DNA from: an uncultured Lachnospiraceae bacterium | GTDB taxonomy: Bacteria > Bacillota > Clostridia > Lachnospirales > Lachnospiraceae | DNA length: 40,304 bases | NCBI GenBank assembly: GCA_905233835.1 | Contig: CAJOGB010000002.1 | Location: 1 to 40,304, forward strand | Reading direction: 5' to 3' | Shown here: in pieces, positions 1 through 7,992 of the stretch | How the letters are laid out: the number at the start of each line of letters is the position of its first letter | Numbering within the stretch: position 1 is the first letter of the stretch | The notes under the pieces: model-generated | Database searches by the model: none | What the model saw: only the letters and a program-made list of their open reading frames with translations | Told to the model about the DNA's origin: nothing | Program-made: the position numbers and the translations under genes

Positions 1-1056
1 GATGGCATGATAAATATGATTTCAAAATTAATTGAAAAAGGTCATGCCTATGCGGTGGAAGACGGAACCGTTTATTATCGCACCAGAAGTTTTAAAGAAT
101 ACGGAAAACTTTCTCATAAGAATATCGATGATTTGGAAGCGGGACACAGAAGTATTAATGTGACCGGTGATTTAAAAGAAGATCCTTTGGATTTTGTTTT
201 GTGGAAACCGAAAAAGGAAGGAGAACCCGCTTGGCAGTCTCCTTGGTCCGAAGGACGTCCGGGATGGCATATTGAGTGCTCTGTAATGTCAAAGAAATAC
301 CTGGGTGATTCCATTGATATTCACGCCGGTGGAGAGGATTTGATTTTCCCTCACCATGAAAACGAGATCGCACAGTCGGAAGCGGCAAACGGAGTGGAAT
401 TTTCCCGCTATTGGATGCATAACGGATTCTTAAAAATTGATAATGAGAAGATGTCAAAATCCAAAGGAAACTTCTTTACCGTAAAAGACATTAAGGCTCG
501 TTATGATTTACAGGTACTTCGTTTCTTTATGCTTTCCGCTCATTACAGAAGTCCTCTTAACTTCTCCGATGAACTTATGGAAGGTGCAAAGAACGGCTTG
601 GAGCGTATTTTAAACTGTGTGGATTCTTTAAACTATTTGCTTGAGAACAATACGTTAGAGAATATGACAGGTGAAGAAGAAAAACTTCTTTCTACGGCAA
701 AAGAGTATAAAACGAAGTTTGATGCTGCCATGGATGATGATTTTAATACGGCAGATGCGATCTCCGCAGTATTTGAACTTGTAAAATTTGCAAATACCAA
801 TACGACGGATGCTTCTTCAAAAGCATTTGTAAAGGAACTCCTTTCGGATGTTACCGTTCTTTGTGATGTTTTGGGTATCATTACAAAGAAGGAGAAAGAA
901 GTTTTAGATTCCGATATTGAAGCGTTGATTGAAGAACGTCAGGCTGCCAGAAAAGAGAAAAACTTTGCTCGAGCCGATGAAATCAGAGACGAACTTCTTT
1001 CCATGGGAATCGTTTTGGAAGATACCAGAGAAGGCGTAAAATGGAAGAGAGCTTAA
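1..1056 (+). CDS. cysS: Cysteinyl-tRNA synthetase, C-terminal part (5' end outside window)
   Basis: Class I aminoacyl-tRNA synthetase that charges tRNA-Cys with cysteine in the cytoplasm. The frame is open from base 1, and about 351 residues are visible of a protein that is usually about 460-470. The N-terminal HIGH motif and first zinc Cys therefore lie upstream of the window. Visible family marks are the zinc-site segment WHIECSVMS, the PHHENEIAQSE segment and the KMSKS loop (KMSKSKGNFF, bases 448-477). The helical anticodon-binding region and a C-terminal ending in GVKWKRA follow. The first internal ATG (base 7) falls inside conserved sequence and is not the start. The stop overlaps the mrnC start by 16 bases, and this neighbour order is the usual Firmicute one. 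Confidence 0.97.
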   Translation, partial: DGMINMISKLIEKGHAYAVEDGTVYYRTRSFKEYGKLSHKNIDDLEAGHRSINVTGDLKEDPLDFVLWKPKKEGEPAWQSPWSEGRPGWHIECSVMSKKYLGDSIDIHAGGEDLIFPHHENEIAQSEAANGVEFSRYWMHNGFLKIDNEKMSKSKGNFFTVKDIKARYDLQVLRFFMLSAHYRSPLNFSDELMEGAKNGLERILNCVDSLNYLLENNTLENMTGEEEKLLSTAKEYKTKFDAAMDDDFNTADAISAVFELVKFANTNTTDASSKAFVKELLSDVTVLCDVLGIITKKEKEVLDSDIEALIEERQAARKEKNFARADEIRDELLSMGIVLEDTREGVKWKRA

Positions 1057-1475
1057 ACTTTTCTAATTTGAAAAAGAATCTTCAAATCGAAGATAAAGAT
1101 ATACGAACCTTTTCACCGCTTTCCCTTGCATATATCGGGGATACGATTTTTGACCTTATGATTCGCTCCGTTGTTTTGGCAAACGGGAATACCCCGGTTT
1201 CCAAAATGCATAAAGCATGTTCCGAAATTGTTTGCGCCACTTCCCAGGCGGCCATGATTGATGCTATCTTTGATGATTTGACGGTGGAAGAAAAAGAAGT
1301 CGTTACCCGAGGCAGAAATGCAAAGTCAAAGACGACGGCGAAAAACGCATCTGTTTTGGATTATCGAAAAGCAACTTCTTTGGAAGCGCTTTTGGGATAT
1401 TTGTACATGGAAGATAAGGTGGATCGTTTGTATGAACTTATAACCTTAGGCCTAAAAAAGACAGGTAGGATTTAA
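1041..1475 (+). CDS. mrnC: Mini-ribonuclease III (MrnC)
   Basis: A 144-residue protein of the Mini-III family: an RNase III catalytic domain without the dsRNA-binding domain. In Bacillus the enzyme matures 23S rRNA ends. The RNase III signature reads SLAYIGDTIFDLMIR, with acidic residues around Asp34 and Asp38. The second conserved block GRNAKSKTTAKNASVLDYRKATSLEALLGYLY contains the glutamate expected for metal binding. The ATG at 1041 lies inside the cysS 3' end, giving a 16-base overlap with no strong SD, which suggests translational coupling. Only one base separates its stop from the rlmB start. Family and position between cysS and rlmB agree. Confidence 0.95.
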   Translation: MEESLNFSNLKKNLQIEDKDIRTFSPLSLAYIGDTIFDLMIRSVVLANGNTPVSKMHKACSEIVCATSQAAMIDAIFDDLTVEEKEVVTRGRNAKSKTTAKNASVLDYRKATSLEALLGYLYMEDKVDRLYELITLGLKKTGRI

Positions 1476-1476
1476 T

Positions 1477-2220
1477 ATGAGAAATGAAGAATCTGTTATT
1501 GAAGGAAGAAATGCGGTTTTGGAAGCTCTTCGCTCCGATAAAACCGTAGATAAATTGTTTGTGATGGAAGATAACAATGACGGTCCCATTCGTACCATTC
1601 TTCGTGAAGCAAAGAAACAGCATTTGATTGTTGAATTCTGCAAAAAAGAACGATTGGATCAAATTTCCGTTACCGGCAAACATCAGGGTGTCATTGCTTA
1701 CATCGCTGCATACGAGTATTCTTCTTTGGAAGATATTTTAAATGTTGCAAAAGAAAAAAATGAAGACCCGTTTTTGTTTATCTTAGACGGCATTGAAGAC
1801 CCTCATAACTTGGGTGCTATGATCCGTACCGCAAACCTTTGCGGCGCACACGGGGTTATCATTCCGAATCGAAGAGCAGTGGGACTTACGGCCACAGTAG
1901 CAAAGGCTTCTGCCGGCGCTTTAAATTACACAAAGGTTTGTAAGGTGACAAACATTAATCAAACCATTGATGAATTAAAGGAAAAAGGCCTTTGGTTTGT
2001 ATGCGCGGATATGGGCGGTGAAGAAATGTATCGCTTAAATCTTACGGGCCCAATCGGCCTTGTCATCGGAAACGAAGGAGAAGGAGTTTCCCAACTGACC
2101 AAAAAGAAATGCGACTTTGTTGCATCGATTCCAATGAAGGGGGATATTGATTCTTTGAATGCATCCGTTGCCTGCGGAGTGCTTGCATACGAGATTGTAC
2201 GTCAGAGAATTACGAAATAA
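1477..2220 (+). CDS. rlmB: 23S rRNA (guanosine-2'-O-)-methyltransferase, TrmH/SpoU family group 3
   Basis: A 247-residue SPOUT-class SAM-dependent RNA 2'-O-methyltransferase, probably acting on 23S rRNA. An N-terminal substrate-binding region (IEGRNAVLEALR, about residues 6-75) precedes the knotted SPOUT domain. The three SPOUT motifs are visible: motif 1 DPHNLGAMIRTANLCGAHG, motif 2 LVIGNEGEGVS, and motif 3 IPMKGDIDSLNASVACGVLAYE. The start ATG sits one base after the mrnC stop. The stop TAA shares its last A with the sigH ATG. The precise modified nucleotide (G2251 in E. coli) is inferred from the family and not shown by the sequence. Confidence 0.94.
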   Translation: MRNEESVIEGRNAVLEALRSDKTVDKLFVMEDNNDGPIRTILREAKKQHLIVEFCKKERLDQISVTGKHQGVIAYIAAYEYSSLEDILNVAKEKNEDPFLFILDGIEDPHNLGAMIRTANLCGAHGVIIPNRRAVGLTATVAKASAGALNYTKVCKVTNINQTIDELKEKGLWFVCADMGGEEMYRLNLTGPIGLVIGNEGEGVSQLTKKKCDFVASIPMKGDIDSLNASVACGVLAYEIVRQRITK

Positions 2221-2828
2221 TGGAAGATACGCTTTCTTTAGATCAAAAATCAGATGAAGAATTGGTACTGATGTATCAAAAAGGCGAATTGGAAATCGGA
2301 GGATATTTGATCAAACGTTTTTATCCTTTGATTTTACATTGCTCCAGACATTTGTTTTTGACTGGTGCGGAAAACGAAGACTTATACCAGGAAGGAACCG
2401 TCGGTTTGTTTCAGGCGTTTCGTGATTTCGATCAAAGCAAAAACGTTAAGTTTTCTACCTTTGCTTCCCTTTGTATAATGCGCCAACAGTCAAAAGCCAT
2501 TGAAGCTTCCAATCGCTTGAAACATTCGCCACTGAATAATTATTTGTCGATTTATGATAATTCCGGTGACAGCGTTGCATTGATTGATACTTTGGCTTCT
2601 CATGAGTATGACGATCCGTTAAAACTCTTTACCGAAGCGGAAAGTTATAAGGAACTTTTGCATCGTATAAAAGAGGAATTGTCATCTTTTGAAAATGAGG
2701 TTTTGGATTTGTATTTAAAAGGCTTGGATTATAAAACCATTGCGTCTCGATTAAATAAGGAAGATAAAAGCGTGGATAACGCCATACAACGCATTCGTTC
2801 GAAAGTAAAAAAAATCTTAAACGGATAA
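2220..2828 (+). CDS. sigH: RNA polymerase sigma factor, SigH type
   Basis: A 202-residue sigma-70 family factor. Region 2 reads DLYQEGTVGLFQAFRDFDQ and is followed by KFSTFASLCIMRQ. The linker contains LKHSPLNNYLSIYD, which closely parallels the KHIPLNSYVSLDK stretch of Bacillus SigH. Region 4 has ENEVLDLYLKGLDYKTIA, then KSVDNAIQRIRSKVKK, the usual SigH helix-turn-helix wording. The gene follows rlmB with a 1-base stop/start overlap. Bacillus has yacP between rlmB and sigH, and it is absent here. In Bacillus SigH controls early stationary-phase and sporulation genes; its regulon here is unknown. The gene ends at a strong bidirectional terminator. Confidence 0.93.
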   Translation: MEDTLSLDQKSDEELVLMYQKGELEIGGYLIKRFYPLILHCSRHLFLTGAENEDLYQEGTVGLFQAFRDFDQSKNVKFSTFASLCIMRQQSKAIEASNRLKHSPLNNYLSIYDNSGDSVALIDTLASHEYDDPLKLFTEAESYKELLHRIKEELSSFENEVLDLYLKGLDYKTIASRLNKEDKSVDNAIQRIRSKVKKILNG

Positions 2829-2831
2829 GAA

Positions 2832-2861
2832 AAACGGTAAGGATTAAATTCCTTACCGTTT
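2832..2861. terminator. Bidirectional intrinsic terminator between sigH and the PHP phosphatase gene
   Basis: Perfect 12-bp inverted repeat AAACGGTAAGGA / TCCTTACCGTTT with a 6-base loop. T-rich sequence (ATTTTTATA) follows it on the plus strand and an A-rich stretch precedes it, so it can work in both directions. It separates two convergent genes. Confidence 0.9.
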
Positions 2862-2865
2862 ATTT

Positions 2866-3696
2866 TTATAATGGGAACAATGATGGTTTTCTTTTTTGAA
2901 AAATGGCATATTCTTTAAAACCGATTTCTTTTAATTCATCGGAGATTTTGTCGAAGTGTAAGCCTACATGTTCCACTTTGTGGGCATCGGCGCCGATGGT
3001 GATGAAACTTCCGCCGCATTCTTTATAGAAACGTAATGTATCAAAGTTTGGGTTCGGTTCGTTTAAGTCTGCACGATAGGCACCGGTGTTTACTTCCAAT
3101 GCGATATCTTTCTTTATGAGAATGCGAAAGATTTCTCGGATCAGCTCTTTGTATTCTGCCATATCATAGCGACTTTCGTTTTCACTTAAATGCCGCTTCG
3201 CATAGCGGGTTATGTAGTCTAAATGACCCAGAGAATCAAATTCGGTAAAGCAGTTTAAGTTTTCCAATATGCATTTATAGTATTCTTCGTATGCTTCGTG
3301 GCCGGATTTGTTTTCATAATATGAAGGATAGTAGGGATCCATACCGTTTACCACATGAATGGAACCGATAACAAAATCAAGGGGGAGCGTATCTACCAAG
3401 CTTTTGTGAATCTCAACCAAATGCGGTTGCAATCCTAACTCCATACCCACCAAGAAGGCAGTGTTATGCTGATTTTTTGCCTCGACCTCCATAAGATTTG
3501 TCATATATATCAGGTATTCTTTGATATCCAGTTCAAATTCTGTGGGGTCGTCTCCGGGGTAATCAATGTCCATGTGATCCGTAAAGGTGATTCCCATAAG
3601 TGATAATTCATTTGCTTTTTTTAGCATTTCTTCCGGATCGACTTCGGAGTCGGCGGAAAAAGAAGTGTGCAAATGAGAGTCCCATAAATGATTCAT
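2866..3696 (-). CDS. PHP-domain phosphatase, histidinol-phosphatase (HisK/HisJ) type
   Basis: A 276-residue PHP-domain metal-dependent hydrolase. The motifs appear in order: HxH in WDSHLHTSFS near the N-terminus, FTDHMD, the metal-binding Glu in LVGMELGLQ, GSIHVV, LGHLDYITRYA and the C-terminal GADAHKVEHVG. Length and motif spacing match the monofunctional histidinol-phosphatases of Firmicutes, which remove phosphate from L-histidinol phosphate in histidine synthesis. No other his gene is nearby, so the substrate is inferred from the family. It is transcribed divergently from gap and convergently to sigH. An ATTATA element (minus-strand TATAAT) at 3732-3737 could be its -10, but no good -35 accompanies it. 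Confidence 0.88.
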   Translation of the reverse strand: MNHLWDSHLHTSFSADSEVDPEEMLKKANELSLMGITFTDHMDIDYPGDDPTEFELDIKEYLIYMTNLMEVEAKNQHNTAFLVGMELGLQPHLVEIHKSLVDTLPLDFVIGSIHVVNGMDPYYPSYYENKSGHEAYEEYYKCILENLNCFTEFDSLGHLDYITRYAKRHLSENESRYDMAEYKELIREIFRILIKKDIALEVNTGAYRADLNEPNPNFDTLRFYKECGGSFITIGADAHKVEHVGLHFDKISDELKEIGFKEYAIFQKRKPSLFPL

Positions 3697-3794
3697 TTTT
3701 TTTCCCTTTCTGTCTCTTAAAAAACATCTTCATTATAATATATTTGAAATACAAAAAAAATACGTGAAATATTTATCAAACAGGGAATTAGTGC

Positions 3795-3823
3795 TTGAAA
3801 TTGGGATAAAAATTGTATATGAT
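3795..3823 (+). promoter_or_regulatory. Sigma-A-type promoter of gap
   Basis: TTGAAA (3795-3800), a 17-base spacer and TATGAT (3818-3823), about 60 bases upstream of the gap start. The upstream region is A/T-rich (3720-3780) and could act as an UP element. Confidence 0.8.
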
Positions 3824-3834
3824 TAAAAACAGTC

Positions 3835-3851
3835 GAGGCGTATTATGCCTC
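3835..3851 (+). promoter_or_regulatory. Small hairpin at the predicted 5' end of gap mRNA
   Basis: GAGGC / GCCTC arms around a 7-base GTATTAT loop begin roughly 5 bases after the start point predicted from the -10 box. The hairpin lies upstream of the AGGAGG site at 3871-3876, so it does not mask it. It could protect the mRNA 5' end; this is inference. Confidence 0.45.
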
Positions 3852-3884
3852 ATAGAATTTTATTATTTTTAGGAGGATACTCAA

Positions 3885-4886
3885 ATGGCAGTTAGAGTAG
3901 CTATTAACGGATTTGGACGTATTGGTCGTTTAGCATTCCGTCAGATGTTTGGAGCAGAGGGTTACGAAGTTGTTGCTATCAACGATTTAACAAGCCCAAA
4001 AATGTTAGCACATCTTTTAAAGTATGATTCATCTCAGGGTAAGTATGCACTTGCTGATACCGTTTCAGCTGGTGAAGATTCTATCACTGTAAATGGTCAG
4101 ACAATCAAGATTTATGCATTCCCGGATGCAAACAATTGCCCATGGGGAGAATTAAAGGTTGATGTTGTTTTAGAGTGCTCAGGCTTCTATACATCAAAAG
4201 AAAAGGCACAGGCACACATCAATGCCGGTGCTAGAAAGGTTGTTATCTCTGCACCTGCAGGAAATGATCTTCCTACTATCGTATATAACGTTAACCATAA
4301 GACACTTAAGCCGGAAGATACCATTATCTCTGCAGCTTCTTGTACAACAAACTGCTTAGCTCCTATGGCTAAGGCATTAAATGATCTTGCTGGAATTAAG
4401 TCCGGTATCATGAGCACAATTCATGCTTACACAGGTGATCAGATGATCCTTGACGGACCACAGCGTAAGGGTGACCTTCGTCGTTCTCGCGCAGGCGCTG
4501 TTAACATCGTTCCTAACTCTACAGGTGCTGCAAAGGCTATCGGTCTTGTAATTCCTGAATTGAACGGTAAGTTAATCGGTTCTGCACAGCGTGTACCGAC
4601 CCCTACAGGTTCTACCACAATCCTTGTTGCAACTGTTGAAAAGTCAGTTACTAAGGAAGAAATCAATGCAGCTATGAAAGCAGCAGCTACCGAATCATTC
4701 GGTTACAACGAAGATGAAATCGTATCTTCTGATATCGTAGGATCTACCTATGGCTCAATCTTCGATGCAACTCAGACAATGGTTGGTGAAGATAATCTTG
4801 TACAGGTTGTTTCTTGGTATGATAACGAGAACAGCTACACATCTCAGATGGTTCGTACAATCAAATACTTCTCCGAGCTTGCATAA
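3885..4886 (+). CDS. gap: Glyceraldehyde-3-phosphate dehydrogenase, type I
   Basis: A 333-residue GAPDH that oxidises glyceraldehyde-3-phosphate to 1,3-bisphosphoglycerate with NAD in glycolysis. The N-terminal Rossmann motif is INGFGRIGRLAFR. The catalytic Cys is Cys153 in SAASCTTNCLAP. Other family blocks are STIHAYTGDQMILDGP, RRSRAGAVNIVPNSTGAAKA and the C-terminal SWYDNENSYTSQMVRT. The start has an AGGAGG site (3871-3876) 8 bases upstream. Its own strong promoter, near-consensus SD and a codon choice shared with pgk and tpiA (many AAG Lys, GCA/GCT Ala, TCT/TCA Ser) point to high expression. A terminator hairpin directly follows. Confidence 0.98.
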   Translation: MAVRVAINGFGRIGRLAFRQMFGAEGYEVVAINDLTSPKMLAHLLKYDSSQGKYALADTVSAGEDSITVNGQTIKIYAFPDANNCPWGELKVDVVLECSGFYTSKEKAQAHINAGARKVVISAPAGNDLPTIVYNVNHKTLKPEDTIISAASCTTNCLAPMAKALNDLAGIKSGIMSTIHAYTGDQMILDGPQRKGDLRRSRAGAVNIVPNSTGAAKAIGLVIPELNGKLIGSAQRVPTPTGSTTILVATVEKSVTKEEINAAMKAAATESFGYNEDEIVSSDIVGSTYGSIFDATQTMVGEDNLVQVVSWYDNENSYTSQMVRTIKYFSELA

Positions 4887-4902
4887 TTCACTTTAATTTC
4901 AT

Positions 4903-4937
4903 AGGTCCAGTCGTCTGTGGCTGGACCTTATTTTTTT
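4903..4937 (+). terminator. Intrinsic terminator after gap
   Basis: AGGTCCAG / CTGGACCT stem (4903-4910 with 4921-4928), extendable inward by a few G-U and C-G pairs, followed by TATTTTTTT. It ends about 15 bases before the pgk SD with no visible promoter in between. It probably terminates only part of the transcripts. Confidence 0.85.
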
Positions 4938-4965
4938 AAAAAACATATAAAGGAGGATACTTTTA

Positions 4966-6177
4966 ATGGGACTTAATAAAAAGACAGTTGATGATATCAA
5001 TGTTAATGGTAAGCGCGTTCTTTGTCGTTGTGATTTTAACGTTCCGCTCATTGATGGAAAGATTACAGATGAAAACCGTTTGGTTGCTGCACTTCCTACC
5101 ATCAAGAAGTTAATTGCTGATGGTGGAAAGGTTATCCTTTGCTCACACCTCGGTAAGGTGAAGACAGAAGAGGACAAGGCTACAAAAACACTTGCTCCGG
5201 TTGCAAAGAGATTATCTGAGCTCTTAGGCCAGGAAGTAAAGTTTGCTGCTGATCCGGAAGTTGTTGGTCCAAATGCCAGAGCTGCTGTAGAAGCTATGAA
5301 CAATGGTGATGTTGTTTTACTTGAAAACACACGTTTCCGTGCAGAAGAGACCAAGAACGGAGAAGAATTCTCTAAAGATCTTGCTTCTATCTGTGATGTG
5401 TTTGTAAATGATGCTTTCGGTACCGCTCACCGTGCACATTGCTCCAACGTTGGTGTTGCAGGCCTTGTGGATACAGCAGTTGTCGGATACTTAATGCAGA
5501 AGGAAATTGATTTCTTAGGTAATGCAGTTGAGAATCCGGTACGTCCGTTTGTAGCTATTTTAGGTGGTGCAAAGGTTGCGGATAAGCTTAATGTAATCAA
5601 CAACCTTTTGGAGAAGTGCGATACCTTAATCATCGGTGGTGGTATGGCATATACCTTCTTAAAGGCTCAGGGGTATGAAATCGGACTTTCTCTTTGTGAT
5701 GATTCTAAGATTGATTATTGTAAAGAAATGATGGCTAAGGCTGAGAAACTTGGTAAGAAGTTACTTCTTCCGGTTGATGCTGTTACCATTAAAGACTTTC
5801 CGAATCCGATTGACGGACCGGTTGAAGTAGAAGTTTATGATTATGATAAGCTTCCTGCTGACCGTGAGGGATGTGATATCGGACCTAAAACACAGGAAAT
5901 CTATGCAAATGCTGTTGCATCTGCAAAGACTGTTGTTTGGAATGGACCAATGGGTGTATTTGAAAACCCAACCCTTGCAAAAGGTACTCTTGCAGTAGCA
6001 ACCGCTCTTGCAAAGACCGATGCAACAACAATTATCGGTGGTGGTGATTCTGCAGCAGCAGTTAACCAGATGGGTCTTGGCGACAAGATGAGCCACATTT
6101 CTACAGGTGGTGGTGCTTCCTTAGAGTTCTTGGAAGGAAAAGCACTTCCTGGCGTTGAAGCTGCTAATGATAAATAA
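4966..6177 (+). CDS. pgk: Phosphoglycerate kinase
   Basis: A 403-residue phosphoglycerate kinase that transfers phosphate from 1,3-bisphosphoglycerate to ADP in glycolysis. Diagnostic segments are VLCRCDFNVPL near the N-terminus, ILCSHLGK, LLENTRFRAEE, FVNDAFGTAHRAHCS, AILGGAKVADKL, IIGGGMAYTFL, VVWNGPMGVFE, IIGGGDSAAAV and HISTGGGASLEFLEG. The length is normal. An AAAGGAGG site lies just upstream of the ATG. It follows gap after a terminator-like hairpin and precedes tpiA by 14 bases. The expected gap-pgk-tpiA order supports co-transcription by read-through. Confidence 0.98.
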   Translation: MGLNKKTVDDINVNGKRVLCRCDFNVPLIDGKITDENRLVAALPTIKKLIADGGKVILCSHLGKVKTEEDKATKTLAPVAKRLSELLGQEVKFAADPEVVGPNARAAVEAMNNGDVVLLENTRFRAEETKNGEEFSKDLASICDVFVNDAFGTAHRAHCSNVGVAGLVDTAVVGYLMQKEIDFLGNAVENPVRPFVAILGGAKVADKLNVINNLLEKCDTLIIGGGMAYTFLKAQGYEIGLSLCDDSKIDYCKEMMAKAEKLGKKLLLPVDAVTIKDFPNPIDGPVEVEVYDYDKLPADREGCDIGPKTQEIYANAVASAKTVVWNGPMGVFENPTLAKGTLAVATALAKTDATTIIGGGDSAAAVNQMGLGDKMSHISTGGGASLEFLEGKALPGVEAANDK

Positions 6178-6191
6178 AAAGGAGATATATA

Positions 6192-6938
6192 ATGTCTAGA
6201 AGAAGAATTATCGCAGGTAACTGGAAGATGAACAAGACACCTTCCGAAGCTGTTGCTCTTTGCGAAGAATTAAAAGATTTAGTTAAAAATGATGATGTAG
6301 ACGTTGTTTACTGCGTACCGGCAATCGATATTGTTCCGGTTGCTAACGCTGTAAAGGGTTCTAACGTACATGTTGGTGCTGAGAATTTCTATATCGTTGA
6401 TTCCGGTGCATTTACCGGTGAAATTTCTGCTCCTATGCTTAAGGATGCAGGCGTTGAGTATATCATTATCGGACACTCTGAAAGAAGAGATATCTTCGGT
6501 GAAGATGATGTATTAATCAATGCAAAGGTTAAGAAAGCATTTGCTTCAGGCCTTACACCGATCCTTTGCTGTGGTGAGTCCCTTGCACTTCGTAAGGCTG
6601 ACACCTACAAAGAATGGATTAAGCGTCAGATTACTTGGGACCTTGATGGTGTAACAGCTGATCAGGTTAAGAATCTTGTAATCGCTTATGAGCCAATTTG
6701 GGCGATTGGTACCGGTGAAACCGCTACAGCTGACCAGGCTCAGGAAGTATGTAAGTTAATCCGTGATTTGATTGCTGAACTTTACGATGCTCCTACAGCA
6801 GAAGCAGTTCGTATCCAGTACGGCGGATCAATGAACGCAGGAAACGCTGCAGAGCTTCTTTCTAAGCCGGATATTGACGGTGGATTAATCGGTGGTGCTT
6901 CTTTGAAGGCCGATTTCGGAAAGATTGTAAACGCTTAA
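6192..6938 (+). CDS. tpiA: Triosephosphate isomerase
   Basis: A 248-residue TIM-barrel isomerase that interconverts dihydroxyacetone phosphate and glyceraldehyde-3-phosphate. Active-site segments are GNWKMNK (Asn and Lys), IIIGHSERR (catalytic His), AYEPIWAIGTG (catalytic Glu) and the phosphate-binding YGGSMNAGNA and GGLIGGASL. The SD AAAAAGGAG is close to the start. It is 14 bases downstream of pgk and is followed by a strong terminator, so it ends the glycolytic run. Confidence 0.98.
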   Translation: MSRRRIIAGNWKMNKTPSEAVALCEELKDLVKNDDVDVVYCVPAIDIVPVANAVKGSNVHVGAENFYIVDSGAFTGEISAPMLKDAGVEYIIIGHSERRDIFGEDDVLINAKVKKAFASGLTPILCCGESLALRKADTYKEWIKRQITWDLDGVTADQVKNLVIAYEPIWAIGTGETATADQAQEVCKLIRDLIAELYDAPTAEAVRIQYGGSMNAGNAAELLSKPDIDGGLIGGASLKADFGKIVNA

Positions 6939-6956
6939 TTTTATTCAAGTGTTTTC

Positions 6957-6989
6957 GGGGAATCCTTTTCTTAAGGATTCCCCTTTTTT
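6957..6989 (+). terminator. Intrinsic terminator after tpiA
   Basis: Perfect 11-bp stem GGGGAATCCTT / AAGGATTCCCC, 5-base TTCTT loop, then TTTTTT. The degV promoter begins right after it. Confidence 0.95.
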
Positions 6990-6990
6990 A

Positions 6991-7019
6991 TTGTGTGAAT
7001 GGGAAAAATATGTTAAAAT
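6991..7019 (+). promoter_or_regulatory. Promoter of degV-purA
   Basis: TTGTGT (6991-6996), 17-base spacer, TAAAAT (7014-7019) preceded by TGT, which makes an extended -10. It lies about 54 bases upstream of the degV-family gene. Confidence 0.75.
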
Positions 7020-7072
7020 GACAACCGTGTGTGAGTAGATACAGCATATTAAAATTGTAACGAGGAGTTATT

Positions 7073-7948
7073 ATGAGTAAAGTCGCAATTTTAACGGATA
7101 CAAACAGTGGTATTACCCCGGCGGAAGCGGAACGTCTCGGCGTTTTTGTGATCCCCATGCCGTTTTATATAAACGATCAATTGTTTTTTGAATATGTGGA
7201 TTTGTCTCAGGACAGTTTCTATGAGATGTTGGAAAATGATTGTACCATTACCACATCCATGCCGTCTGTGGGCGATGTGATGGATAAGTGGGATGAACTC
7301 TTGGAAGAGTATGATGAAGTCGTATACATTCCAATGTCTTCCGGTCTTTCATCTTCCTGCCAGACCGCGATTATGGTGGCAGAAGACGATTATGAAGATA
7401 AAGTATTTGTTGTTGATAATCAGCGTATTTCCGTTACCATGCGACTTAGCGCTTTAGAAGCCAAAAAATTGGCGGATGAAGGGAAAAATGGAGCTGAGAT
7501 TAAAGCTTATTTGGAAGAACATAAATCCGAGTCTACCATCTATATTACCGTAGATACTTTACAGTATCTAAAGAAGGGTGGAAGACTTACTCCGGCGGTG
7601 GCTGCCATCGGAACGCTTTTGCATATCAAACCGGTTCTTCAGATTCAGGGAGAAAAGCTTGATTCTTTTGCAAAGGCACGTACCATGAAACAGGCAAAGA
7701 CCATGATGCTGGAAGCCATTGAAAAGGACTTAAATGAGAGATTTAAGGATCCAAGCGGAAAGGATTATGTGATTTCCATTGCTCATTCCCATAATTTGGA
7801 AGAGGCTGAAATCTTTAAAGCAGAAGCCGAGGAGCGTTTCCCGAATCATAAGATTCTAATTAATCCGTTGGCACTTTCCGTAAGCTGTCATATCGGACCG
7901 GGGGCACTTGCCATTACCGCTTCAAAATCTATTGTTGAAAATATCTAA
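7073..7948 (+). CDS. DegV-family fatty-acid-binding protein
   Basis: A 291-residue DegV family protein. The N-terminus VAILTDTNSGITPAEAERLGVFVIPMPF is typical. The ligand-pocket segments TTSMPSVGDVMDKWDE and YIPMSSGLSSSCQTA and the C-terminal HIGPGALAI are present. Members bind a fatty acid in the crevice between two alpha/beta domains. Some (FakB) hand the fatty acid to the kinase FakA for phosphorylation. No fakA-like gene is in the window, so a FakB role is only possible. It has its own promoter and SD (GAGGAG). A 44-base gap without a terminator leads to purA, so the two are probably co-transcribed. Confidence 0.92.
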   Translation: MSKVAILTDTNSGITPAEAERLGVFVIPMPFYINDQLFFEYVDLSQDSFYEMLENDCTITTSMPSVGDVMDKWDELLEEYDEVVYIPMSSGLSSSCQTAIMVAEDDYEDKVFVVDNQRISVTMRLSALEAKKLADEGKNGAEIKAYLEEHKSESTIYITVDTLQYLKKGGRLTPAVAAIGTLLHIKPVLQIQGEKLDSFAKARTMKQAKTMMLEAIEKDLNERFKDPSGKDYVISIAHSHNLEEAEIFKAEAEERFPNHKILINPLALSVSCHIGPGALAITASKSIVENI

Positions 7949-7992
7949 TTTTGAAATATAACCGGCAAAAATGCCAAGGAGGAAATTAAAAG

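Noticed and set aside
4899..5354. 151-codon open frame on the minus strand opposite pgk
   Set aside because: It lies almost wholly inside pgk, a certain gene with strong codon bias, which makes antisense frames open. No SD or recognisable domain.
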